The notes below the pieces were generated by a model. The model had not been told where the DNA came from and did no database searches. It worked only from the letters and a program-made list of their open reading frames with translations. Of a DNA stretch of 64,000 nucleotides, positions 34,332 to 46,976 are shown one piece after another (the stretch's first letter is position 1; every line of letters starts with the position of its first letter). This DNA is from Stictocephala bisonia (lineage: Eukaryota; Arthropoda; Insecta; Hemiptera; Membracidae). Position numbers and translations under genes: made by a program. Location of the stretch: assembly GCA_035578905.1 (NCBI GenBank), contig JAQJVL010002565.1, forward strand, positions 27,803 through 91,802, in the 5' to 3' direction.

Positions 34332-37111
34332 ATTCTAAACAACAGGTGAGCAATGTAATGTGAACAAGTATAATTAACTGTTTTGAAAATTTTTGGAACT
34401 AAGGGGTTTAAGCTTACTGCATGCCGCGTTTCATAATGATGCAAGTTGACAGAAAAATTTAATAATTTCCGAGTACGAATAAAAAGCATAAGAGTACGAA
34501 TAAATAGTTGTCTAATTGTTAGAACTTTTGTGGTTTTAAATAATTCAATTGATGGAAACGATTTGCCTTTGCCAATGATGATTTTAAGTAAATATTTCTG
34601 GCTTTTATTGAGTTGTTCTATGTGAGTTCTGTAAGCTCCTCCCCAGCATATGATGCCATATTGTAATACTGATTGGACGTGTGCATAATAAACAGACTTA
34701 ATTGAATTAAAATCTAAAACTCCATGAAGTTGCTTGAAGACAAAAATTAACTTTCTAATTTTTTATTAATATAGGCAATATGAAGATCCCATTTTAACTT
34801 ATTGTCATATATAACTCCAAGATATTTATATTGGCTGACTCTATCTACTTTATAACAGTCACAATTATAATTCATATAATTGCCACATGTGTGAACTCTT
34901 AAGGTTAGCCCCATTGGTGGCTCGCTCCCTTCCCTCAGTGCAATTGGTAAACATTTGGTTTTGGAGATATTCATTGTTAACTTATTTTGGTCAAACCAAG
35001 TTTTTATTAGACTCAAATCTTGAGTTGCACAATTAAAGGTCTCCAACCATGATTTTTGTTCGACCAGAAAAGCAGTGTCATCTGCAAAGAAAAATAATTT
35101 GGATGTGATATTAATTTTAGATAAATTATTAATATAAATAAGAAACAGAAGAGGTCCTAGGGTACTTCCCTGGACAACCCCGAAATCTATTGGTCTCGCT
35201 TCGCCCAAAAGACGGTCAAGTGCCACAACTTGAAGCCGATCACTTAAGTAGCTTTTAAACCATTTGAGAGTGACACCTCTGAATCCTATAAATTCTAACT
35301 TTTTAAAAAGAATATTTCTATCTAAAGAATCAAAAGCTTTGGCAAGATCAATAAAGCATATAAGTAGTTTATTGTTGCGGTTAACTGAATTCATAATATG
35401 TTCATTAATTAAATAAAATGTATCAGAAGAGTTTATTCCTTTCCTGAAGCCAAATTGATTGTCACACAATAGCTTATTGTCTTCAAGATAACTTTGGGTT
35501 TGGATCTTAACAACTTTCTCAAGAATTTTAGATAGAACGCTCAACAAAGATATAGGACGATAGTTATTAAGATCTGCCTTATCATTATTTTTGTATAAAA
35601 AAATTACTTTTGCTATTTTAAATACCTTAGGAAAAAGTCCCGAGGCTATACTTTGATTAATAATATGCGTTAGAGGATTAATTAAAAATTCAATATTATC
35701 TTTTACTGCTCTTGTGGGAATATTATCGTAACCGGGAGCAGAGCCACCCCTGAGGGACCTAACACACCGCTTCACCTGTTCCTCAGTCACCGGACTCAAT
35801 GAAAACTCACATTCAGCTTGAAAACCTGAATCATCTACTACAGGTGGACCTGAAGGAGTAATTTTATCGGCCAAATTCTTTCCGATTTGAGAAAAATATT
35901 GATTGAATGAATTCGCAGTATCCAAAGGGCTGCCCTCCATGATGTTATTGAAATTTGTTTTATTTTTTGCTTTCCCTAAACCAGAAATTTCTCGAATGGT
36001 TTTCCAAAACAATTTTGGATTGCTTATCGAATTATCAAATTGGGTTTTATAATAGTTGGTCTTAGCTGATTTTATTTGGTGGTTAATATTTGCTCTTACA
36101 TCAAGATATTGCATTCTATATTCAGGATTAAATGGATTTCTTTTAACCAATTTACTAATTTTATCTCTTTGTCTAATCAGTTTTATAATGTCCAAAGTAA
36201 TCCAGGGTTTCAGTTTTTTCAGTCTGGTTGAATTTAATTTAGGTTTAGTGGCTTTTTCTATTGCCAATTTAATCTTATCAGAAAATAATTCACAAGCTGT
36301 GTCAAGATCGAGGCACTCCACGACGTCACTCCAAACTTCCCCCCTCAAATTCCTACTCAAAAGAGCCCAATCTAAATAAGTTTTGGTTTCGATGGTTTGT
36401 TGCGTATTTGTTGAAATTTCTTTAGAATGATTCATTTTCAGTCCAATCATATAATGATCAGTAATATCGGTTTCAAGAATAAAGGTAGCGATCGCACTGT
36501 CATCTATGTGACTAGTAAAAATATGGTCAATATGTACTTGATTCTTGTGTCACACGAGTAGGTTTATCAATACAACAGGTCAGACCAGCCCCCGTGAGAC
36601 AGTCAAGGTACGTTTCTCTATGATAATCCACGTTTCCTGACAAAATATCAATATTAATATCCCCAACAAAAATATATGTACAATTTCTTATTGTAGAGCT
36701 ATAGTAATGTTCCAGTGATTTATTAAACGTATCGCAATCCGTGGCAGGGCTTCTATACACTGCCAGAGCGCTGTATGGCCTTGAACCAATCACGAAGTCT
36801 AACTGAAGACCGTTTGACTGGCCAAGTTGAATTTGTGTGCAGGAAACGCCCAGATCAGTATTGGCATAAACGACGAGTCCGTCGTTCCTATTTATATGTT
36901 GCTTGGTAAATAAATAGTCAAACCCTTCTAATTCAGAAAAATATTCAGATTCCCCGTGCCACGTTTCACTTAAAATAATTAAATCAAATTTAATTTTAAT
37001 AGCCTCTAAAATTGCCAATAGATTATCTAAATTTGTATTAATACTACGTATATTAAGGTGTATAATTTTTAAACTAAGATTGTCCTCATCTGTAAACCAT
37101 TCCGTAACCAC
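34332..37111 (-). pseudogene. LINE ORF2: endonuclease and reverse transcriptase
   Basis: Endonuclease: LKIIHLNIRSINTN, LIILSETWH, FVGDINIDIL (37,111-36,527), then a 2-base deletion near 36,530, after which IDHIFTSH and TDITDHYMI continue. Reverse transcriptase in a 567-aa open frame (36,450-34,747): GGSAPGYDNIP, NNYRPISLLS, FGFRKGINSS, CFIDLAKAFDSLD, VQGSTLGP, LFFFADDTAF (catalytic FADD kept), SKTKCL, YKYLGVIYD. A frameshift near 34,750 leads into the C-terminal LQYGIICWGG segment up to the junction. Only two or three disabling changes are seen in about 930 codons. It differs clearly in sequence from the plus-strand LINE and belongs to another family. Confidence 0.88.
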
Positions 37112-37250
37112 CCTAGTAGAGTCCGTAGAGTGACAAGTAATTTGTCTGTACTGTACTGTTCAAGAGTCGTCATGAAGTCATTGTTCCAAGACCGCTCCGT
37201 TGTTATGTCGTCTTCCCCCGCCCCGCCCCATCCCACATAACATCAAACTG
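34332..37250 (-). mobile_element. Truncated Jockey/CR1-group LINE, opposite strand
   Basis: Starts near a GC-rich patch (37,200-37,250, with GGGGCGGGGC on the minus strand) and runs leftward through an ORF2. Its reading is still coding when it meets the ATCAA tail of the plus-strand LINE at 34,331, so its 3' end is missing at this site. The most direct explanation is that the plus-strand LINE integrated into it. The expected remaining 3' part was not recognised at the other side of that LINE. Confidence 0.75.
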
Positions 37251-37259
37251 GTTTTACTA

Positions 37260-38980
37260 GTCGAATGGGATATAACTGTAACTATAAGTGAAATACCTGT
37301 ATAAATGAAAATATTGTAAGGATTAGCTAGTTTGCTCCTTAAGATAATCTTACTGATTGTATAATGAGATAAAGTTACTAGAGAAAAAAAAAAAACTTCA
37401 TTAATGTTAGAAATAAGGAAAAAATAAATAAATAAACTGAATAAACGTAATCTATTCACATTTAAATAACTAAACCTATATTGATTTTAACTGCTTACGT
37501 TGAGTGTAAAAAATGAATTTCCATAATTTAATTTAAACAAATCTATTAGGCTTCACAAAATATATTTCATGGATGAATGAAGGCTTTGAATTTACACTGC
37601 CTTCCAGTCCTTTATAATTTGACTATCCATATTAGATGTGATTAGTATGAAGTATTAGATATAAAATTATTAAATATGGAAGCATTAAATATAAAATTAT
37701 TATGTATGCTTATTTTAAAATATATGCTATTTATATTATCAGTAATATTACACACATAATAGTTTCTGTGTCCAATAAAACAAAACAGTGAAGATGAGAG
37801 TATCAGCGTTTAGGAATGTATTTGCTAGCACATAGAAACCAAAATCATTATTAATAATAATTACATATAAACAGCGCAGTTACAGTTATATCATTAAAAA
37901 CCGAAAGATACTAATATTACTTATATTATTATACTTATATAAATTAAACTTAAATGTTGCATCTCAATGAAAATATAATTTACACAGAATTGAAATCTAT
38001 TAAGAATTATATAAAATTACTCAATTTACTCTTATTAAATTAGCTTTCAGACACTCAAAACAAGAGAATGATTAGTTATATTTAAAAATGTACGATATTA
38101 AGAAATAAAAGGAATGGAAAAAAAAGTACTATTTAAAAGCTTAATTGAGATTTCTGACTTTAATATGATTTTATCAAAAGCCTCTAGCTATTCATAATTC
38201 CTATTCATATTATTGGATTTAGAATAGATATTACTCCTTTGAGAAAAATAACTTAAGTAACCTATTGTTATTATAATATTTAAACCAATAATAATATTAA
38301 CCAAAATAATATTAACTGTTTGTTATTGTAACATTTCACGTTAATAAAAGAGAAGGAAATGAAAGGGGATTATTTAACAATAACCTTGCATTTGATATGA
38401 AATAAACAAACTAATAATCACAGAAAATGAATACATTGTTTAGTACATTTATGATGTTATATTTTGTGTGTGTTTAGGCTATAAAATGAGTGGTTTCAAC
38501 TTTTAAAGATTATATTGACACATAATTGATACTTGTTTATTTAATAATATACCAATTAAGCATCTAAGAAAAACAGACAACTTTCTTTTGTTTGTGACAT
38601 TTATGAGCATATTTAAAACTAAATATGGCAACTTGAGTTATTGAAAAGACAAAGACTAATCATCATAATTAATTTGATATGTAGAATATTTAAATATTTA
38701 TTGACAGAACATTTACAAAATGTAATAATTACTCACAACCTTGTTATTTAATACAGGTCAAAAATAAAAAACAATTTTTAAGTAACAAGAATTTACGAAA
38801 TATATAGATAAGGTGGAATAAGTTGAGTTTTATTAAAAGATATAAAATAGCCTAGAATACCATTAAAATATATAATGTGAATTTATTATATAACGAATTA
38901 TGTGAAAAGTACTATTTAACAATTAAAAAAAAAAAAAAAAAGGAAGAAGAAATATAATATCTTACTAAATGTTTATTATT
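37260..38980. other. AT-rich DNA between the two minus-strand LINE pieces
   Basis: 1.7 kb of very AT-rich sequence with no gene. An A-run lies at 38,925-38,941. Confidence 0.4.
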
Positions 38981-38984
38981 ATTT

Positions 38985-40190
38985 TTTTTTTTTTATTTAT
39001 TTATTCTGTTGTCAAAATGAAAACGAAAACAGACGAAAATAATATAAAGGCAAATCAATAGCATCCTCAGCAAAGTAAAAATTATAATATTACTTAACAG
39101 ACTGTGTCAGTAGTTTATCCAGATCCTCCATAGTTCTCAGGTGCTGAGGCTGACTGTCTATTGTCTTTTTAGCGAACACCTTGCCGCTGTAGGTCCACGC
39201 AGCCGCCAGCTTCTTCTCCCTCTTGAGTTGACGAGCTTTCCCAAGGATTTGCTTGTAGGTAGGAGTAAGATGGTCATTTATAAAGATGGGGTAGGATGGC
39301 CAGTGGTCGGATAACTTGGCGCCAGTGAGAGTTTGACGATGTTCCTTGTACGCATTCATCCAAGTTATTTTAGCCATCCGGGTGACGAATTTAACAACAA
39401 TACTAGGGTTAGGCCGACGGTCCGTCACGGCGAGGCGGTGAGCCACCGACACGTCATACTCGTTGAACTTAATTTTTAGGCCCTGACATATACGGTCTAA
39501 TATCATGTACAAGTTCTCGCCCTTATTAAACGGAACTCCAACAATTTCAATGTTGGCGGATCTGGAATATTGCTGAGCTTCAATTAATTCTACTTTCACC
39601 TGAGATAACTCTTTCTTTGTTTCCGTCAACTCATTGTTCAACTTGTCTATTTCGATTTTCCTGGACGTGTTTTCCGAGGATAGGTTTGAGACTGAAACTT
39701 GTAGTGTTGAGATAGTTTTGTTCACCATGTCCAGTTGCTCCTTCACGTCTTTAACATTAGAGTTAACGACACTTATCTGCTTGGTCAAGTCTTTTCGAAG
39801 AAGGTTAATACAGACCAAAATAGGATTTCCATCCACTGGCGACGGCAATTCTCCCGTATCACATTTATCACATTTCCATGAACCCTTTTTCCTGGCTGTG
39901 AGTTTCTTAAAGTTTTCGTTCGAGTTAAAAACGTGAACACGCAAAATGTAGCACGTTTTTACACTCTACACAATGTAAAGCCTCGTCTGTGTTAACCGTC
40001 TCCGAACACTCTCCACAAACCGACATAATAGCACTTAAACACAGAACACAACACTACAGTGATACTTAAGACAGAAAAATGCACTAAAATAATTAAAGTA
40101 AAGAATAATCCAAACTATAGAGACTAGCAGGACGGGGCAGGCGGAATCAAACTATGCGTTCAAAGGGCAAACGACCTGCTCGAGCGGCAT
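38985..40190 (-). mobile_element. ORF1-only LINE derivative with its own A-tail (HAL1-like)
   Basis: Read on the minus strand, a GC-richer 5' leader (40,190-40,027) precedes ORF1. About 85 bases after the ORF1 stop comes AATAAATAAATA and a run of 14 A (plus-strand T-run at 38,985-38,998). There is no trace of endonuclease or reverse transcriptase. An ORF1 followed directly by a polyadenylation signal and an A-tail is the structure of a half-LINE such as mammalian HAL1, or of a retrocopied short transcript. The ends are approximate and the target duplication is not identified. Confidence 0.55.
39090..40026 (-). pseudogene. LINE ORF1: PHD-like finger, coiled coil, baculovirus FP25K-like RNA-binding domain
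   Basis: ATG at 40,026 starts MSVCGECSETVN, with the zinc-finger order C-G-E-C, C-V-E-C, H-F-A-C, then a frameshift near 39,925, then WKCDKC, all as in a PHD finger. A coiled coil follows (IEIDKLNNELTETKKELSQ). The C-terminal half, YSRSANIEIVGVPFNKGENL, VAHRLAV, PSIVVKFVTR, AAWTYSGKVFAKK, has the pattern of the FP25K-like (Baculo_FP) domain found in many insect LINE ORF1 proteins. About 300 residues, only one disabling change. It could belong to the same family as the minus-strand LINE at 34.3-37.25 kb, 2 kb away. Confidence 0.8.
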
Positions 40191-40305
40191 CCAGATAAGA
40201 ACTGATAAGTAGGCTAGTTTTTGCATATTGCCTTGTTGTATTTTTTCTCTGTATGATAAATGTAAAAATGGTGATTACCGTTTATAAATAAATAAATAAA
40301 TAAAT
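40191..40305 (+). repeat. (TAAA)n microsatellite with possible retroelement 3' fragment
   Basis: TAAATAAATAAATAAATAAAT ends a 95-bp non-AT-simple stretch (GTGATTACCGTTTATAAAT). Such tails terminate many insect SINEs and LINEs, including the SINE at 49.0 kb, but the body here is too short to classify. Confidence 0.4.
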
Positions 40306-40490
40306 GGTGAGCTACCTAAGTTGATCACTTGGGGCTACCAAAGAATAAGAAGGGTGGTTACCCTAGTTGATCACGGGGGGCTGCCTAAGTTGATCATGGG
40401 GGTTCTTAAGATGATCACGCGAAGCTACTTTAAGATGATCAAGGGTTTACCTAAGTTGATCACAGGGCAACACAAGTTTACCACGTATGT
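40306..40490 (+). repeat. Short array of the 22-bp minisatellite
   Basis: About eight GCTACCTAAGTTGATCA(C/T)-type units, the same family and orientation as the 28.3-29.6 kb array. Confidence 0.8.
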
Positions 40491-40499
40491 CAGCATTTG

Positions 40500-41160
40500 A
40501 ATATCCACTATTTTTAAATTTTGAAAGAAGAAAAATCTAATTTTGAAGCAGTTTTGTTAACATAGTAGTCAACTTAAATAGTGTACAACGTTTTAGTTTC
40601 CAGCTTGTTATATAAATGGGAGGGTATGTTAAATAATATCACGCTTTTTTGACAAAAAAACTGAATTTTACCGACTTTTGTGATGAAAATTTAGTATTGC
40701 AGTATATAAGTAAACGATTCTAAACGAAATATTGGAACTGCAGAAAAACAAATACCTCTCTCTGCTTGCAAGACATAATTTTCATATTGATATTTTGATT
40801 TTATTCTAGGTTGATGTTATTTTGCATATTTAATGTAAAAAATAAAAAAATACTGCTTAACAAAATTGTAGGAAATTTAATTAAAAATCTGGAGTATGCT
40901 GTCATATTTGCTCTACAACCAACGGTTTGCCTACAAGAAGCCGTAAGTAAAACTCTGCACACAATTTAAAATTCCCGTCCGCCATTTTAATCTTTTTATT
41001 GGGTTAAAAATTAAAAGTTTTTAGTTTTCGTAACTCAACAGTCGGTTGCTCGGTAAAAGCTATAAGTGTGCCAAATTTCAGTTTTCTAGTTCATCTGGAA
41101 GTGGGTTAGAATTTGTATACGTGAGTGAGTCAGTCAGTCAGTTACAAATGCGGTTTTATA
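40500..41160 (-). repeat. Copies of the 340-bp family, inverted relative to 47.9-50 kb
   Basis: Contains reverse complements of landmarks from 47.9-50.0 kb: TTTACCGACTTTTGT (about 40,669), CCGCCATTTTAATC (about 40,981) and TAAGTGTGCCAAATTTCAGTTTTCTAG followed by GTGGGTTAGAATTTG (41,066-41,118). Again next to the 22-bp minisatellite, so the two sequences travel together. Confidence 0.65.
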
Positions 41161-41920
41161 GATATTATATTTCTTAAGAAACATATCAAATATAAATAAT
41201 AGGAACATAATAAATAAAACGCTTTCTTGCATAGTACTGCAAGAATTGAACAACTTAAATAATATATTCATATTTATAACAGTTGATTATTTAAATATAT
41301 TATTTCATATATTAATCAATAATATATGAATTAATTAATCTGAAGGAATGCTAAAAAAAGTTCTTTATAGAATGGATTAATATTTTTTGTTTGACTTTTT
41401 TATCTTAAGTAGAGTACTAAATGGTCCTCATGCATGATCTCCGCTTCTACAACCAAGAAATATGGCAATTAAAATAAAAATGTAAATGTACATTGTAGGT
41501 TTTGGAAAATTAGTCCATAAAATTATCAATTGTAGGTAAAACCAGGAAGCCAACATCATAATGTTTCGTTTAATGTGGGAATGTTTGTCCTCACATTAAT
41601 TGCTAGTATTCGAGGACTTATGGACATGCCTACTTCCCCTACGTACTGGTAGCAGTTTTGCTGAGTAATATTCACGAATTTTTACTGTTGATTATTGATT
41701 CTACAAATCAGTTTATTTTACCTCGGATTCTCATTAAACATAGCACGTAGAAGATATTAAAATAAACTAAATTAACTCCTGAATTATAACGTAGAGGCAG
41801 AAATACCATAAACCTATACAGTGAGTAATTAGTGGGGAATTCGTGGAGCGATAAATTTCCCAGATGAATGATATTAGCATCGATGATTAGCATTTCATAA
41901 TAAAGTACAGGTTTTATTTT
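41161..41920. other. AT-rich spacer
   Basis: No gene. A dyad of TATATTATTTCATATATTAATCAATAATATATG-type AT sequence lies near 41,296-41,330. Confidence 0.35.
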
Positions 41921-41923
41921 GCC

Positions 41924-42730
41924 ATGACTGTGGCTTACGGCAATACAACTCTTGCTAAGTTACAATGTTATGAACGTTCATTCATGTTCAATAATCAATA
42001 CATATCGAGATGTAGACTACAGAGGGCACAAAACTACTGTATCCGTTTCCTCTTTGATCTACGATATTATGACCATGTTACACCTTACTATATTCAGACT
42101 TCAATATTAAAATTGACAGACTTAAGACCTAAACGTATAGCTGTTCTGACTCACACATAACTGGACACAGTTCTCCAAAGTACCTCGCAAATAATTGTAG
42201 ACTGTTGACTGAAGGAGATGTAGGGGCAAGAACTCGCACTGGCTCATCTACATTGCGCATTTCACACTACATTATACGACAGATCGTTAACAATCACAGC
42301 TAGTACCAGCCGTCCGCGGAGCTTGGGTGGCTTCTGGATGGCGTTTCCTTGGACAGTACGGATGGGAGAATGGACAATATTTCATCAATAATATATCATT
42401 TATTAGTAATAGTTTACCAGTTTGTTTATGATGTATAATTACTTTAATTAATACTTTAATTTATTATCATTTTATTTTGTTTACATATTTAAAGCTTTTA
42501 TACAGTATTGCTTGTTATTTACATTTTTTGAATCATAGTCAATATTGAGCACTAAGTTATATTATAGTATATATGTATAGTTTTGTTTAGCTGTTTTCTG
42601 TTCTTGTTCTACATTTTTCTAGAAATGTTAATTTTGTTCAATTTTATTTTTTTATCTTTGTTTCGAGGTTCGAGGTTAACTGTAAGAAAGGACCATGTAA
42701 GGTGCTAATTTTCACATCAATAAATAAGTA
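41924..42730 (+). pseudogene. LINE 3' end: C-terminal reverse transcriptase domain plus 3' UTR
   Basis: The 78-aa frame contains RLQRAQNYCIRFLFDLRYYD, the 'LQK-xQN-x-C-I-R-F-I-F' segment found at the C-terminus of many insect LINE polymerases. After a frame change the reading continues with SSPKYLANN, RISHYIIRQIVNN and ARAWV-like positions to about 42,430, matching the typical 'F-x3-A-x-R-x-WNSLP' ending. The 3' UTR ends in CAATAAATAAG at about 42,720. The rest of the element is absent (5'-truncated), which is the usual outcome of incomplete reverse transcription. Confidence 0.6.
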
Positions 42731-44454
42731 TTCTAAAATTATATTTCTGTACTCAATTTCAAATTTTCTGGCTGTTACTTGTTGGCTGATTCAATATTAC
42801 TAATAGAAAACTAAAACCCTGAAAATATGAAGAAGTGAGAAGGGGAAATATGAACATTGAGAAATTGGAAAATGAGAAGTAAAAAGAAATATCATAAGTA
42901 AGTATAGTATTTAAAATTCGATTAAAAATTTTTACTGCAGAGATTATTATCAACATAATTAGTATATTGAAATGTGGTTACAACAGAAATGTTAACCAGT
43001 GTTTATCAATAGATTAACCATTCGTGTATGTTTTGGTTAAGTATTACGTAAGAGAATTTTAATTTTAAGAGAGTTATTAATTTAATTATTAGACCATTAG
43101 ATATATAATCAGATTAATAAGTATAAAAAACCAGAAACTACATAAGTACATTTTAAATATTATAAAAATAACATTGCGAATTAAATAATAATTATATTAG
43201 TTATAGAAAATGTCAATGATAACAGAAGTTAATGTATACTGTTTAGTACTTTTTAAAATGAAGTTTTAGAATTATATTTTATAACTTTATAAATTTTTTA
43301 AATAACTCTCAAAAAAGAACATTACTACGTAGAAAAAAATTTCCCCAAAGTGTCTTGTCTCATACAAATCATATTTATACCTTAAATATCACCTTAAAAA
43401 TCTATAGTTTAAACTTTTTAAGTTGTATTTTATAAAAAGTTTTATTTTATAAAAAGGTTTTAGGTAACATTCGTATGTATCTATACCAAGTTAAAAAAAT
43501 CAAATCACTATTTATTTAATAAATAAATAAAATATAACTTAATGAAAGACATTTCAAAAATGATAGTATACAAAAGGTTTTGGTACATGCAAAACGTTTG
43601 ACGTAAAAGTGAAATTTTGAATGTGAATAACCAACAGGATTTCTATCTCATATTGTAAAATAATTCAGAATCAAGATACTCAAATATTTACTATACTACA
43701 TCTAAAAATCGATCTTATTTTTGTTAACTAACTCTGTAGGGATGAAGTAAGTCGAAACTTAACAACTGGTTTCCTTGTGTTTCTTTTTTAGTAAGAAAAT
43801 AACACACTAATTGAACAAAGAAAGTAGTTATTATTTGAACCAAAAGATTTTTAATACCTTTTCGATATAAATGCATAATTGTCAGAAACATATTAACTTT
43901 CCATTATCATATTTATATATTAATGTCTGGAATTCACTTAACCATTGTGCGTACTCAATTGTAAAAAGTTTGAGGCACTGTTTCTTTAAGCAGAAACTAT
44001 TTGTATGATTTGTGTCAACATTCTGTAGACATGCCCTGTACATTTAAATATACTCCCCAAAAATTATGTACTTACTAAATATCTGTATTTGTATATGTAT
44101 GTTCCAAGAGGTATATATAAAAAACGTTTAAACGACCCATTGCATAGTTGCTCACAACACACTAGTCCTTAAAAAAGGTTTTAAAACTAAGATTAGTATG
44201 AACACCTGTAACATGATCTTAAGTAGAATGCGTTATTTGTTTGATGGCAAAACGAATATAGACTTTATATACCATTTGAATAATCGATATTGTCGTTTTT
44301 TATAAGGTCAAAATGAACTTTTATTATATTATTAATGTATAAATAATATAATGTCATAAATAATATAATATCACGATTTTGTTAACTATTAAAATCAAAT
44401 ACTAAAAGGTTTTACATATTTCATATCAATGTCTGGAATTCCCTTAACCAGACA
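42731..44454. other. AT-rich DNA
   Basis: No gene or repeat family recognised over 1.7 kb. Confidence 0.4.
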
Positions 44455-44520
44455 ATTAAGTAATTATAATTAATATAATTACTTAATTATATTAATTAAG
44501 TAATTATAATTAATATAAAT
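44455..44520. repeat. AT palindrome with a direct repeat
   Basis: ATTAAGTAATTATA (44,455-44,468) pairs perfectly with TATAATTACTTAAT (44,474-44,487), loop ATTAA. The left arm is repeated directly at 44,495-44,508. Confidence 0.75.
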
Positions 44521-44814
44521 ACTAAATTGTGAATATTTCAAATATTACGGTAGTGGTGGATCTTGGTTAAATGCGATTACATAATCATGATAAAGAAATG
44601 CTTTGACTATTTATATAAATTTTTCTAGAACATCTGTTCTTAATTAAAAATAATATATTACATACGACAACTATATTATATCTAGATAATATTCCTTTTA
44701 AGGAGAGCCTGATCCCCTTCTTAACCTTTCTCTACTCATTCCCTATATACTATTGATAACTGGGAAGAACCAGTACAGTACAAGGTGAATGTTATTGAAA
44801 AAAAGAAAAAAAAA

Positions 44815-44935
44815 ACTAAGATTCAAGGCCAGGATTTGAACCTGTACTATCTCTAACTAAGATTCCAAGTTATGACGGTTCAGACAGATCAGGTACTTGT
44901 TCTCCCAATATTAATAGACATTCAAACATTTTACT
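44815..44935 (-). repeat. Possible tRNA-like SINE head
   Basis: On the minus strand CAGGTTCAAATCCTGG matches the pol III B-box with a T-arm stem. An A-box-like TAACTTGG lies about 45 nt upstream. It is not a full tRNA gene (no clear acceptor stem), so a SINE head or tRNA-derived relic is likely. Confidence 0.35.
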
Positions 44936-46500
44936 TTAATATATAGTTCCCGTGTTGTGATATATATATATATAGTTAAATATATAGTTGATCCTAAACA
45001 TTAGTGTTCAGTTATACCACACTAATAAACAGGGATAAAACTGAGTTTAAGATATTTGTGAAACATTTTGCACAGGTGATACAAAACCCCCAGTTGTTGA
45101 GTTCATAAAGATAACGCTGTGTTTACGCACCACCTGATACATTTCACATTTATCTCAACTACAGTTCGTTACATGTAAATTTGTGATTCAAACAACTTTA
45201 CACCTGTTCTGGATTCATGTCACACATTTTTAATCTTGTATGTTGAGGAAAAGCATACGTTTAACGTACGAACTGAACCCACCCTCGCACAAGAACCAGG
45301 CCCGCCGAGGTTGGGAGAAAATACACTACCTCAGAGGGGAAGATTAAACAAAACTGAATCAGTTTGTTGTAAAAATGGAATATTTAAATAATCACCAACA
45401 AGATAAAAAAATAAGCAAGTGCATTTATTACACTAACAATTGAAAATGTAACAGTAATCAAACACAACAGATAAATAATAGTATGAAAAAATTTTGATGT
45501 ATTTTTAAAAAGTAGCAAAAGACCGGGGCCCTGGAAACAGAAATTTCAATGTAAGACAGTTTTGAAAATACAACTAAAATAATAGTAAACAAAATTGGGT
45601 AAGTTTAAGAGCTACACGAATCCTGTCAGCGAGGCAGAATGGCTCCTATTTGGACAAGAGTACAAACCCCCGAGAGCTACGTTACTTAATGAACTTAAGT
45701 ACAAAAGATTAATGGCATATACAGGGTGAAAAAATATGGAAACACTTTCATAACGACGTTGTTTTTTTTTTAAGATAATTTAGTTCTTTTAATGTTGTAT
45801 TTCATAAAGTAAAATTTTTGATCACAATAATTTACTTAAAACCGTTAAATAGCAGATAAACAATATTGTTAATATTAGTTACTTTAAAATTCAAATGACC
45901 TGAATTTTATGAATCCTCTGAAAAGGATAAACCTTTCGAAGTCCAGAACGGCAATTAATTTCTCTTGAATGGACCTTACATGTTATGTTGAAGGTTTTCG
46001 TTCAACTCGTCGTGGGCCGTCCCCCTGAAAAGACGAAATGTCACTAATGGCATCAAAGAATATATTCTTTGTAACCATGATTATGTAATCATACAAAAGT
46101 TGTGAAAGCGATTCCATATTTTTTCCACTTTTTACATACGAGTATATAAAATTATTACACAAATAAAACATAAAATCTAAATTGACTCTATGATCTGTTA
46201 ACCACAACCCAAATTCATGGGCTGTTCTGACGCATTTCCATGACTAGTGTGACATTCTGAACAAGATCGTATAGTTATAATTTCAATTTAAAAAATTCAG
46301 CTTTTTCATCATAAAAGTGGAGATCCAAAAACCTATTGGAAGATTTGAAGGTTTTTGCGAAAAATCCAACCACGAAAATCCTGACGTATTACACACAATT
46401 CTGGGATAAAATGTTACACAAATTCAAGAAATGTCTCGTTTTGGTGCCAGCAACTTTTTATTATTATTAATTATTATTATCATCCGTTTTCCCCTTATTT
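44936..46500. other. Mixed AT-rich DNA
   Basis: Includes a (TA)n run at 44,961-44,972 and moderately GC-richer patches (45,275-45,345, 45,520-45,540, 46,005-46,030) that may be repeat fragments. ACAGGGTG at 45,722 recurs at 47,881 as a possible repeat border. No gene supported. Confidence 0.35.
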
Positions 46501-46511
46501 AAAATACCTCT

Positions 46512-46976
46512 CTACTTTCGATACATATTTATGTATATTTTAGTTAATATAGACATAAATTTAAGATATTTATTCTTATATCTGGAATAAATATCTTCTA
46601 TTGGATTTCTGAACAGTGCCTTAATGAGAGCCATTCTAATTGAAAAGGAGATGAAGTTGTGATCCGACATGGACAGGTTGTCCAGCACGGTCCAACCATC
46701 TACTTTGTAAGCTGAATGACAGCTTGCTAGGGTTATATCAAGGACCTCTGTTCGCAAACCTAATCCCTCCTCTGTTGGAAAGTTGGCTTGAGGCCCTGAT
46801 TCAATATCTAAATCAGCTTCAGCTATATAGTCTAGCTGAAGCATTAACCTCTGAAGCATGACCTCTTGCATTTTAACATAACCAATAAAGTATATAATTA
46901 ACTCAGATAATATTTTTAAACATGGTTGATGAATCAATATCATGCTGTGTAGTAGAAAGGACAAAGTTACTATCAA
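46512..46976 (-). pseudogene. R1/LOA-like LINE endonuclease fragment
   Basis: Within a 154-aa frame the segment EVLDITLASC, 11 residues, then GWTVLDNLSMSDHNFI matches the C-terminal end of LINE AP endonucleases: '(V)LD-x-T-x-AS', 'W-x-VL', 'SDH-x-x-I'. The SDH triad is the conserved catalytic Ser-Asp-His. The spacing and the 'W-VL-x5-SDH' wording recall the R1/LOA side of the LINE tree rather than Jockey. The N-terminal endonuclease motifs and the polymerase are missing. Confidence 0.55.
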
